Origin: HXMU1420-2 sp040830545
GTDB lineage: Bacteria > Pseudomonadota > Alphaproteobacteria > Rhodobacterales > Rhodobacteraceae
Direction of reading: 5' to 3'
Assembly (NCBI GenBank): GCA_040830545.1
Contig: JBFOMB010000200.1
Span: 1-19,505 of the forward strand
DNA length: 19,505 nt
Shown here piece by piece: positions 1 through 5,707 of this stretch (position 1 is its first letter; each line of letters begins with the position of its first letter). The notes below the pieces were generated by a model, which saw nothing but the letters and a program-made list of their open reading frames with translations, was not told where the DNA came from and ran no database searches. Made by a program: the position numbers and the translations under genes.

Positions 1-11
1 CACACGAGGCC

Positions 12-74
12 GCAGTCCCGGACTTGATCCGGGACCTCTTGGCGGCGGAGGCCCCGGATCAAGTCCGGGGCTGC
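12..74. repeat. Nested palindromic intergenic repeat
   Basis: Two 27-base arms (12-38 and 48-74) are inverted copies of each other apart from two positions that can still pair as G-U, around a 9-base loop (39-47). Partial pairing continues outwards to about 1-84. Each arm contains a smaller palindrome built on CCGGACTTGATCCGG. From memory, elements with this CCGGACTTGATCCGG core recur between genes in many alphaproteobacterial genomes; that was not checked here. It lies about 50 bases beyond the stop codon of the minus-strand DUF1638 gene, so as RNA it could protect or end that transcript, but no U-tract follows the stem. It is most simply a dispersed intergenic repeat. Confidence 0.75.
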
Positions 75-126
75 GTCGTGCGTGTCAAATCCGAGTCGTC
101 AAACAGAAGTCAGAAAGCCGGTTTGT

Positions 127-774
127 TCAGGGTTTTTGCACCGCAAACGCCTCGATACTGCCAGCCAGATCACCGTAACCAGTGAATCGACGTTCGAAGT
201 TCAATCCCAGCCGTTCCGCGATTTCTTGCGCACGGGCAGTCAGGGCCGGATCATCAGTTTGCGCCTGATAGACCAGCTTGGTGTAGTGCGAGAAGTACAT
301 ATCCCGCAGTTCTGAATGGCGGTCCATTCCAAGCGGTTTCCAGACAAAAGCGTCGAACTGCCGAGCAAGGAAATCAGTCAGGTAGAAGGCTGTGATTTCG
401 TCTGAATATTGCTCGGCAAAGACCTGATTTCCTTCGAAAAACGAGTAACAGTGTGGTCCCTGCATCATCTGCACGCCCAGCCGCTCACAAGCGGCCTGCA
501 ACTGCCCACCGGTTCCGCAATCGGCATAGACAACAAAAATGTCGGCGTAGGTTTCGCGATGTTTCGCAACGGCCTGTTCGACCGCTTCGGTTATCTTTTC
601 AGGGTGGTTGTGATAAATCGCAGGCAGGCACGTCAGATCCACATGGGTCCAGCCATTCATCTCGCGCACATGCAGGATTTCGCGAGCAAGCGCCCCACAG
701 GCGATTAGCAGAATCCGTCCCACGCCAGTTGCATCCAGACCATTGTCCGTCAGTTCTGCATCAGTCAGCGCCAT
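127..774 (-). CDS. DUF1638 family protein, probable corrinoid-metabolism partner
   Basis: This 215-aa soluble protein resembles the DUF1638 family (PF07796), whose biochemical role is not firmly established. It has no signal peptide or membrane segment. Visible candidate ligand residues are C26, C49, H55 and H57 (a HNHP motif), C86 in a DCGTGG motif, C96, and H108-C109, so metal or cofactor binding is plausible but unproven. It is the third gene of a tight minus-strand operon: its start lies inside the end of the GNAT gene (14-bp overlap), and the first gene encodes a corrinoid protein. The ATG at 774 is preceded by a purine-rich GGGAGAGG about 4 bases upstream. DUF1638 genes are known to recur beside corrinoid methyltransferase genes in methanogens and roseobacters, which suggests work on B12-dependent methyl transfer. 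The family call is from sequence memory. Confidence 0.8.
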   Translation of the reverse strand: MALTDAELTDNGLDATGVGRILLIACGALAREILHVREMNGWTHVDLTCLPAIYHNHPEKITEAVEQAVAKHRETYADIFVVYADCGTGGQLQAACERLGVQMMQGPHCYSFFEGNQVFAEQYSDEITAFYLTDFLARQFDAFVWKPLGMDRHSELRDMYFSHYTKLVYQAQTDDPALTARAQEIAERLGLNFERRFTGYGDLAGSIEAFAVQKP

Positions 775-1312
775 GGTGCCTCTCCCAATCCTCTCGACTT
801 AGCCGGTAGGTCGAAAACGGAACCGGACCCAGCCCCATGTCCAACTCGCGGTTATCCAGATACACCGCACCCAGTTTCTCGGTCGCTTTGCGAGACCGCG
901 TGTTGGCCGGGTCCACATGCAGCCATACGCTGTCAAAGTGGTCAAACAGATGCGCCATCATCAACTGTTTCAGTTCTCGGTTGGTTGGACCACCCCAATA
1001 GGCGCGCGTCAGAAAGGTAAACCCGATTGAGGCGCAGGGGGGTGTTTCATCCGTTAGATAGAAGCTGGATGTGCCGATGATCCTATCGGTTTGCCGGTCA
1101 AGAACCGCCAACGCCGTGCCTCGAGCAATCAGAAAGTCGAAATAGCTATCGAATATGTCACGCTGATGCCGGTCATGCGCAGGATGTTGAACCCAGATTT
1201 CGGGATCAGAGGCCGCAGCATACAGCGCCTCCCGATCTTCAGACAGCAAAGGCCGCAGCGTCAGGCTGCGACCTTGCAAAATCGGTTGCGGATCAAACCC
1301 GCCCCAGGTCAT
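761..1312 (-). CDS. GNAT family N-acetyltransferase
   Basis: This 183-aa protein fits the RimJ/RimL-like GNAT fold (Acetyltransf_3 type). The N-terminal strand with the GRSLTLRPL motif (about 14-22) is typical, as is the region around residues 76-95 (DRIIGTSSF through the strand containing IGFTF). Near residues 131-148 the conserved pattern HVDPANTRSRKATEKLGA matches the usual 'N-x-x-S-x-x-x-x-x-K-x-G' acetyl-CoA end. The substrate cannot be told from the sequence; relatives acetylate protein N-termini, amines or amino acids. Its ATG overlaps the stop codon of the upstream corrinoid gene (ATGA, 1309-1312), so the two are translationally coupled, and its end overlaps the DUF1638 start. That placement suggests a role tied to methionine or corrinoid metabolism rather than a free-standing enzyme. 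The ribosome site is weak, consistent with coupling. Confidence 0.85.
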   Translation of the reverse strand: MTWGGFDPQPILQGRSLTLRPLLSEDREALYAAASDPEIWVQHPAHDRHQRDIFDSYFDFLIARGTALAVLDRQTDRIIGTSSFYLTDETPPCASIGFTFLTRAYWGGPTNRELKQLMMAHLFDHFDSVWLHVDPANTRSRKATEKLGAVYLDNRELDMGLGPVPFSTYRLSREDWERHHGAD

Positions 1313-2010
1313 CCCGCCAGCTGGTTGTGCTTGCGTCCGACCAGATCCTTGGCGGTTTCCACGGCCACAGCGGCGTCGCGGCAGTATGCGTCTGCACCAA
1401 TTGCCTTGCCGAATTCCTCGTTCAGCGGGGCACCGCCCACCAGTACGATGTAATCGTCACGAATGCCCTGTTCGACCATCGTATCGATCACGACTTTCAT
1501 GTAGGGCATGGTCGTGGTCAGCAGCGCGGACATGCCCAGGATATCGGGGCCTTCGTTTTCTAGCGCTTCCAGATAGTTTTCGACCGGGTTGTTGATGCCC
1601 AAATCGACCACTTCGAACCCGGCACCTTCCATCATCATCGACACCAGGTTCTTGCCGATGTCGTGGATGTCGCCCTTTACCGTGCCGATCACCATTTTGC
1701 CCACGCGCGGTGCGCCGGTTTCGGCCAACAGCGGCTTCAGGATGGCCATGCCGCCCTTCATCGCGTTTGCGGCCAGCAACACTTCTGGCACGAACAGGAT
1801 ACCGTCGCGGAAATCCTGGCCCACGATGGTCATGCCGCCAACGAGCGCCTTGGTCAGAACGTCATAGGGCGCCCACTTGCGCTCCAGAAGGATATTCACG
1901 CCCTCTTCGATCTCTTCCTTGAGACCGTCATAGAGGTCATCGAACATCTGCTGAACAAGCTCTTCGTCATCCAGTTCGCTCAGGATGATGTCGTCTTCTT
2001 CTTCGGACAT
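1309..2010 (-). CDS. Corrinoid (B12-binding) protein, methyltransferase module
   Basis: This 233-aa protein is a two-domain corrinoid carrier like MtbC/MttC and the B12 module of MetH. Residues about 1-95 form the helical cap (B12-binding_2 type). The Rossmann-like domain carries D114-x-H116-x-x-G119 (DIHDIG), with H116 as the lower cobalt ligand, then S161-x-L163 and G192-G193, the complete base-off/His-on signature. It would shuttle a methyl group between a donor and an acceptor methyltransferase. The start at 2010 is chosen because AAGGAA lies 9 bases upstream and the protein then begins with the acidic MSEEEDD sequence; a longer frame from 2121 adds an Arg-rich segment unlike the family. 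It opens the operon with the GNAT and DUF1638 genes. With the homocysteine methyltransferase at 4030-5043, it most likely serves a split B12-dependent methionine synthase. A methylamine-type carrier is the alternative. Confidence 0.9.
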   Translation of the reverse strand: MSEEEDDIILSELDDEELVQQMFDDLYDGLKEEIEEGVNILLERKWAPYDVLTKALVGGMTIVGQDFRDGILFVPEVLLAANAMKGGMAILKPLLAETGAPRVGKMVIGTVKGDIHDIGKNLVSMMMEGAGFEVVDLGINNPVENYLEALENEGPDILGMSALLTTTMPYMKVVIDTMVEQGIRDDYIVLVGGAPLNEEFGKAIGADAYCRDAAVAVETAKDLVGRKHNQLAG

Positions 2011-2120
2011 GGGCGCGGTTTCCTTAATTGAGAGGGCGGACCCTGGCTGCGACTCTGTCGATGGTTTCATAGATTTTGGCCGCGGATGACTGCGACAATT
2101 GCGACATAGCCGAAGCTGCA

Positions 2121-2133
2121 ACCGACCATCGGT
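2121..2133. promoter_or_regulatory. Short perfect inverted repeat upstream of the corrinoid operon
   Basis: ACCGA-CCA-TCGGT is a 5+3+5 inverted repeat lying 111-123 bases upstream of the corrinoid-protein start. Its size and position fit a small operator, but it could be chance. Nearby, GCGAC occurs twice around AATT (2092-2105). No convincing -35/-10 pair for the minus-strand operon could be fixed, and no cobalamin or SAM riboswitch core was recognised in this leader. Confidence 0.25.
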
Positions 2134-2162
2134 CCAATCTGAACGTGCATGTGATCAGTTTT

Positions 2163-2192
2163 TTGACCTTTCTCCAAGTGGATATTGCATAT
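2163..2192 (+). promoter_or_regulatory. Candidate promoter of the radical SAM gene
   Basis: TTGACC (2163-2168) and GCATAT (2187-2192) are separated by 18 bases, a plausible housekeeping-sigma pair with a good -35 and a modest -10. The start point would fall near 2198-2200, inside the LexA box, leaving a leader of only about 20 bases. No clear Shine-Dalgarno sequence precedes the ATG at 2220. Confidence 0.4.
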
Positions 2193-2207
2193 GTTCCCAT
2201 TTTGTTC
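2193..2207. promoter_or_regulatory. LexA (SOS) box, alphaproteobacterial type
   Basis: GTTCCCATTTTGTTC is an exact GTTC-N7-GTTC direct repeat, the established LexA operator of Alphaproteobacteria such as Rhodobacter, Rhizobium and Caulobacter. It ends 12 bases before the ATG of the radical SAM gene and begins right after the candidate -10, where bound LexA would block initiation. The divergent corrinoid gene starts 183 bases away, so control of the radical SAM gene is more likely. The match is seen directly; LexA control is inferred. Confidence 0.7.
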
Positions 2208-2219
2208 CAATCATATTGA

Positions 2220-3299
2220 ATGAACACTGAAGGGTATATCGACAAGGATCGACGCAAAGCGCGCGGCGCTGTCAGTAATGTGGCCGGACGCTATGATCTG
2301 GCGCGCGAGGTTGTGGTTGAGGCGCTCGATCCGGACGATTCATTGCCGCCGTTGCGAACGGACGTGACCGTCGAAACGCCTCGCAAAATTATCACTTACA
2401 ACGGTTCGCCCGATCTGCCGTTTGACCGTTCCATCAACCCGTATCGGGGGTGTGAACACGGCTGCGTTTACTGCTTTGCCCGTCCGACGCATGCCTATCT
2501 GGGCCTGTCGCCAGGGCTAGATTTTGAAACGCGTCTGATTGCACGACCCAAAGCAGCGCAGGTGCTGGATCGCGAGTTGCGGGGCAGGCGATACGAGGTT
2601 GCACCGATTGCCATCGGCACCAATACCGACCCTTATCAGCCGATCGAACGGGATTGGCGGATCATGCGCAAATGCATGGAAGTTCTGCGTGATTTCAATC
2701 ATCCGGTGGGAGTCGTGACCAAGGGCACGTTGATCGAGCGCGACATTGACATACTCGCGCCTATGGCCGCGCAGGGCCTTGTGCGGGTTGGGGTGTCGGT
2801 GACCACTCTGGATGCTGAGCTGAGCCGTCGGATGGAACCCCGGGCACCCACGCCTGCGCGCCGGTTGCAGACCATTCAGAGATTGACGCAGGCAGGCATC
2901 CCGGTGCGGATCATGACCTCTCCCATCGTGCCGGGGCTGACGGATCACGAATTGGAGGCGCTATTGGAGGCGGGTCGCGCAGCCGGGGCAGATACGGCGA
3001 CCTGGATCATGCTGCGCTTGCCGCAGGAAGTGTCGCCGCTGTGGCAGGAATGGCTGGAAGAACACGAACCGGGCCGCGCCGGACGGATCATGGCACGGCT
3101 GCGCGAAATGCACGGGGGCAAGGAATATGACGCCCGCTGGGGCCACCGGATGCGGGGCGAAGGGCACTATGCGCAGATGATTGCCACGCGTTTCGAACGT
3201 GCTGCACGCAAGCTGGGGCTGGATGGGGAAGTGCCGCCCTTGCGCACTGATCTCTTTCAACCGCCTTTGCGGGCGGGCGATCAACTGTCGTTGTTCTGA
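2220..3299 (+). CDS. PA0069-type radical SAM protein (SplB-like, COG1533)
   Basis: This 359-aa protein carries the radical SAM cluster motif C78-x3-C82-x2-C85 (GCEHGCVYCFARPTH), which binds a [4Fe-4S] cluster and cleaves S-adenosylmethionine to a 5'-deoxyadenosyl radical. The N-terminal KARGAVSNVAGRY segment and the FARPTHAYLGL motif are hallmarks of the PA0069/Rv2578c family, distant relatives of spore photoproduct lyase often labelled 'DNA repair photolyase'; the substrate is unknown. Length is usual for the family. The ATG at 2220 keeps the conserved N-terminus but has no visible Shine-Dalgarno sequence. A LexA box ends 12 bases upstream, which supports a DNA-damage role. The next gene starts 98 bases downstream on the same strand and may be co-transcribed. 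Confidence 0.9.
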   Translation: MNTEGYIDKDRRKARGAVSNVAGRYDLAREVVVEALDPDDSLPPLRTDVTVETPRKIITYNGSPDLPFDRSINPYRGCEHGCVYCFARPTHAYLGLSPGLDFETRLIARPKAAQVLDRELRGRRYEVAPIAIGTNTDPYQPIERDWRIMRKCMEVLRDFNHPVGVVTKGTLIERDIDILAPMAAQGLVRVGVSVTTLDAELSRRMEPRAPTPARRLQTIQRLTQAGIPVRIMTSPIVPGLTDHELEALLEAGRAAGADTATWIMLRLPQEVSPLWQEWLEEHEPGRAGRIMARLREMHGGKEYDARWGHRMRGEGHYAQMIATRFERAARKLGLDGEVPPLRTDLFQPPLRAGDQLSLF

Positions 3300-3397
3300 T
3301 CCCCGCAGGCGCTTGGACTTTTGCGCAGCATCCTGTCAGGTATTGTCACTGGGTTCTTTGCAGGATGCGAGAACCGGGCAGATTGCGAGGGCTGAGC

Positions 3398-3991
3398 ATG
3401 TGGAATGAAAGATATCAGACGCCTGACTACCTGTTTGGCAAGGCTCCGGCCCAGTTTCTGCCGCGTGTGGCGCATCACATCCCGGCAAACGCGAAGGTGT
3501 TGTGTGTCGCGGATGGAGAAGGGCGGAATTCAGCCTATCTGGCAAGCCTCGGACATCACGTGACCGCGTTCGACGTGGCCCCGGCTGCGTTGGAGAAAGC
3601 GCGGTCGCTGGCCACAGAGCAAGGGGTGGAGGTGGATTTTAACAGGTCTGGCGTGGAAGAGTGGGATTGGTCGCAAAGCTATGATGCAGTTGTCGCGATC
3701 TTCATCCAGTTTTCTCCGCCAGACCAACGTGCGCAGGTGTTTCGCGATATGGCACGCGCGATCAAACCGGGAGGGCACCTTCTGTTGCACGGCTACGCGC
3801 CGCGGCAGGTCGGATACGGCACAGGCGGCCCGCCAAACGAGTCGCATATGTACACCGAGAATCTGCTGCGGGCGGCATTTGACGGTTGGTTGGTTCTGGA
3901 ACTTGCGGATTACGATTTGGATCTGGCCGAGGGCACGTTGCATTCCGGCACGTCTGCGTTGGTCGATTTTGTCGCACAAAAGCCGGGCTGA
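3398..3991 (+). CDS. Class I SAM-dependent methyltransferase
   Basis: This 197-aa cytoplasmic protein starts MWNERYQTPDYLFG, a typical opening of small TehB/thiopurine-methyltransferase-like enzymes. Motif I is VADGEGRN (about 37-44), followed by the acidic residue D59 at the end of strand 2 that would hold the ribose of SAM, and a post-I region around VVAIFIQFSPPDQR. A late PGGHLLLHGY motif (about 130-140) is also usual. The acceptor is unknown; tellurite, thiol or small-molecule methylation are the obvious options. The start at 3398 is preferred over 3365 because GAGG lies about 8 bases upstream and family members begin with the MWNERY sequence. It lies 98 bases after the radical SAM gene and converges on the homocysteine methyltransferase gene, 38 bases away. 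Confidence 0.88.
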   Translation: MWNERYQTPDYLFGKAPAQFLPRVAHHIPANAKVLCVADGEGRNSAYLASLGHHVTAFDVAPAALEKARSLATEQGVEVDFNRSGVEEWDWSQSYDAVVAIFIQFSPPDQRAQVFRDMARAIKPGGHLLLHGYAPRQVGYGTGGPPNESHMYTENLLRAAFDGWLVLELADYDLDLAEGTLHSGTSALVDFVAQKPG

Positions 3992-4029
3992 CCCTTTCAG
4001 GCACCCGGCAAGATAGACTGTTGATGTGA

Positions 4030-5043
4030 TCAGGCCCGGCGACGCGAGCGGCGGCGCTGCGGCGTCGATGTTTCTTCGCCCGTGCCGTCCGAGGCTGAAC
4101 TGAAAGGCCCCAAAACACGGGTCACATCTTCTAGTGGTGGGATGCTGCCGCGGGGTCGTGAATCCAATGCCTCGCGCATCAGCTTCAGGTGGTCGGGCAG
4201 GGTGCCGCAGCACCCGCCAATGATGGACGCGCCGCTGTCCCGGGCCATGACCGCGTATTCGGCCATCAATTCGGGCGTGCCGTCATAGTGGATATGGCCA
4301 TCCACATATTTCGGGATGCCTGCATTGCCCTTTGCGATCACCGGGCGTTCCGTGCCTTGTGCGGCAAAGCCTTGTACGGTGCGCAACAAATCGCTGGCTC
4401 CGGTGCCGCAATTTGCACCAAAGGCCACAGGCGGATTGGACAGAGTTTCGACCAATTGTGCAAATTGGGCCGAAGTCACACCCATCATGGTGCGACCGGC
4501 TGTGTCAAAGCTCATCGTACCGCACCATGGCATATCGGCCAGCGCGAACGCCTCGGCTGCCGCGCGGAATTCTTCGGGTGCGCTGATGGTTTCCAGCCAC
4601 AGGATGTCTACGCCACCCTCTTTCAGGCCTTCGGCCTGTTCGTGAAACATCTCGACCGCGTCTGAGTGGCTGAGCATGCCGACGGGTTCCATGATCTCAC
4701 CGGTTGGACCAACGGACCCAGCCACGATCACCGGGCGGCCAGCCTTGTCCGCGACTTCGCGTCCGATCTCTGCACCCAGGCGGGACAATTCGCGCACGCG
4801 ATCCTGCGCGTTATGCAGTTTCAGGCGCGCGGCTGTGCCACCGAATGTATTGGTCAGAAACAGATCACTGCCCGCATCAACAGCGTCTTGATAAAGCGCT
4901 GCGATGCGATCCGGATGGTCTGCATTCCAGAGCTCGGGCGCATCGCCAGCTTCCAGCCCGGCCTTGAACAGGTTTGTTCCAGTCGCTCCATCCGCAAGGA
5001 TCGCGTCCTTGAACGTAAGCATCCGGGTAAGAAGATCTGTCAT
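4030..5043 (-). CDS. bmt: Homocysteine S-methyltransferase (bmt-type; split methionine synthase module)
   Basis: This 337-aa TIM-barrel protein belongs to the homocysteine S-methyltransferase family (PF02574). The N-terminal DGATGTNLF motif (18-26) and the zinc ligands C212 (GANCGTG) and C278-C279 (GGCCGT), which activate the homocysteine thiolate, are all present. It is much shorter than MetH (about 1200 aa) and lacks folate- and B12-binding domains, so its methyl donor must come from betaine or from a separate corrinoid protein. Such a protein is encoded about 2 kb away at 1309-2010. Roseobacter genes of this type are usually annotated as betaine-homocysteine methyltransferase (bmt). The C-terminal tail is unusually Arg-rich (QRRRSRRRA). 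AGGA lies 7 bases before the ATG. The gene is single, with 179 bases to the upstream zeta-inhibitor gene and an inverted repeat in that gap. Whether betaine or methyl-B12 is the donor cannot be read from the sequence. Confidence 0.87.
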   Translation of the reverse strand: MTDLLTRMLTFKDAILADGATGTNLFKAGLEAGDAPELWNADHPDRIAALYQDAVDAGSDLFLTNTFGGTAARLKLHNAQDRVRELSRLGAEIGREVADKAGRPVIVAGSVGPTGEIMEPVGMLSHSDAVEMFHEQAEGLKEGGVDILWLETISAPEEFRAAAEAFALADMPWCGTMSFDTAGRTMMGVTSAQFAQLVETLSNPPVAFGANCGTGASDLLRTVQGFAAQGTERPVIAKGNAGIPKYVDGHIHYDGTPELMAEYAVMARDSGASIIGGCCGTLPDHLKLMREALDSRPRGSIPPLEDVTRVLGPFSSASDGTGEETSTPQRRRSRRRA

Positions 5044-5101
5044 GACGGAGTCCTAGCCTTGATCTGGTCAGGATCTCTTGTCATGGACTGAATGTCGGAG
5101 C

Positions 5102-5133
5102 AAATTCATAATCTTCATCTAAATTATGAATTT
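5102..5133. promoter_or_regulatory. Perfect 11-bp AT-rich inverted repeat upstream of bmt (candidate operator)
   Basis: AAATTCATAAT (5102-5112) and ATTATGAATTT (5123-5133) are perfect reverse complements around a 10-base spacer. The block is strikingly AT-rich for this genome and lies 59-90 bases upstream of the bmt start codon, a usual place for a repressor or activator site. It lacks the GC-rich stem of an intrinsic terminator. A methionine-cycle regulator (for example an ArsR-family SahR-like protein) is one possibility, but the motif was not matched to any known site. Confidence 0.5.
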
Positions 5134-5156
5134 CGCGCACAGATTGCTGCAGGTGT

Positions 5157-5213
5157 CAGCGAACCGTGGGCAATTCGCGCGCTCTTCGCCCACAGTTTTC
5201 CTGCATTTCGCTG
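5157..5213 (-). other. Nested stem structure between the zeta-inhibitor gene and bmt
   Basis: CAGCGAA (5157-5163) pairs with TTCGCTG (5207-5213), and inside it GTGGGC (5166-5171) pairs with GCCCAC (5188-5193). On the minus-strand transcript this falls 10-66 bases after the zeta-inhibitor stop codon and upstream of bmt. It could end the first transcript or lie in the bmt leader. There is no U-tract, so a classic intrinsic terminator is not supported. Confidence 0.3.
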
Positions 5214-5222
5214 GCGAATGGA

Positions 5223-5540
5223 TTACCCAGCTTCCGACAGAACCTGCGCCTGCGCTTCAATCATCATCTCGTCCATCTTGGCGCGAATTGTGGCCTCGTC
5301 GGCCTTGGCACCCAGATCACCCATCAGCTTGCGCACCACGTCGTCATGCCCGGCCTCTTCGAAATCGGCATGGATAACTTCCTTGGCATAGGCGTCGGCA
5401 TCGTCGCCAGACTTGCCCAGCAGGTCAGCCGCCCACAGACCGACCAGCTTGTTGCGGCGGGCCACGGCCTTGAATTGCATCTCTTCATCATGCGCGAACT
5501 TGGCTTCAAAGGCGTTTTCGCGTTCGTCGAATGTGGACAT
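5223..5540 (-). CDS. F1-ATPase inhibitor zeta subunit (DUF1476)
   Basis: This 105-aa protein is a clear DUF1476/PF07345 member: it opens with MSTFDEREN and FEAKFAHDEE and continues with AVARRNKLVGLWAA. In Paracoccus and relatives this protein is the zeta subunit, which binds the F1 part of ATP synthase and blocks wasteful ATP hydrolysis through its N-terminal segment. The rest is expected to be a four-helix bundle; no signal peptide or membrane helix is present. The length matches the family. The start at 5540 is chosen because AAAGGGA lies upstream at normal spacing and the family's conserved N-terminus begins there; the longer frame to 5675 adds unrelated residues. It is divergent from purC, with 167 bases between them. 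No ATP synthase genes are in the window, as is usual for this subunit. Confidence 0.93.
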   Translation of the reverse strand: MSTFDERENAFEAKFAHDEEMQFKAVARRNKLVGLWAADLLGKSGDDADAYAKEVIHADFEEAGHDDVVRKLMGDLGAKADEATIRAKMDEMMIEAQAQVLSEAG

Positions 5541-5580
5541 GAAGGGTCCCTTTCTGAGTGTGCAGTCTTGATCTGATCCC

Positions 5581-5609
5581 GATATGCGATTCCCAGCGCG
5601 CTGGCGCAA
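5581..5609 (-). promoter_or_regulatory. Candidate promoter of the zeta-inhibitor gene with internal palindrome
   Basis: On the minus strand TTGCGC (5609-5604) and CATATC (5586-5581) are 17 bases apart. The spacer holds CCAGCGCGCTGG, a perfect 12-bp palindrome covering 5593-5604. The boxes are only moderate matches, so this is a guess from spacing and position; the palindrome could be a regulator site for this promoter. Confidence 0.3.
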
Positions 5610-5624
5610 GGTCTTCTGCGCTGC

Positions 5625-5653
5625 TTGCGACACTGCGGCCCTTGCCGTATGAG
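5625..5653 (+). promoter_or_regulatory. Candidate purC promoter
   Basis: TTGCGA (5625-5630) and TATGAG (5648-5653) are exactly 17 bases apart, each matching the housekeeping consensus at four of six positions. The start point would be near 5660, giving a leader of about 48 bases before the purC ATG. Confidence 0.35.
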
Positions 5654-5707
5654 GGCGCGCAAGGCCCGGGCGCAACCTGTCCGGAACCCAATGTCGAAAG
5701 GACCCCG

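Noticed and set aside
82..315. A 77-codon plus-strand frame at the left edge
   Set aside because: It starts inside the palindromic repeat and runs antisense into the DUF1638 gene.
2011..2160. Cobalamin or SAM riboswitch upstream of the corrinoid operon
   Set aside because: The leader is short and none of the conserved cores known to me could be seen; only a small inverted repeat at 2121-2133 stands out.
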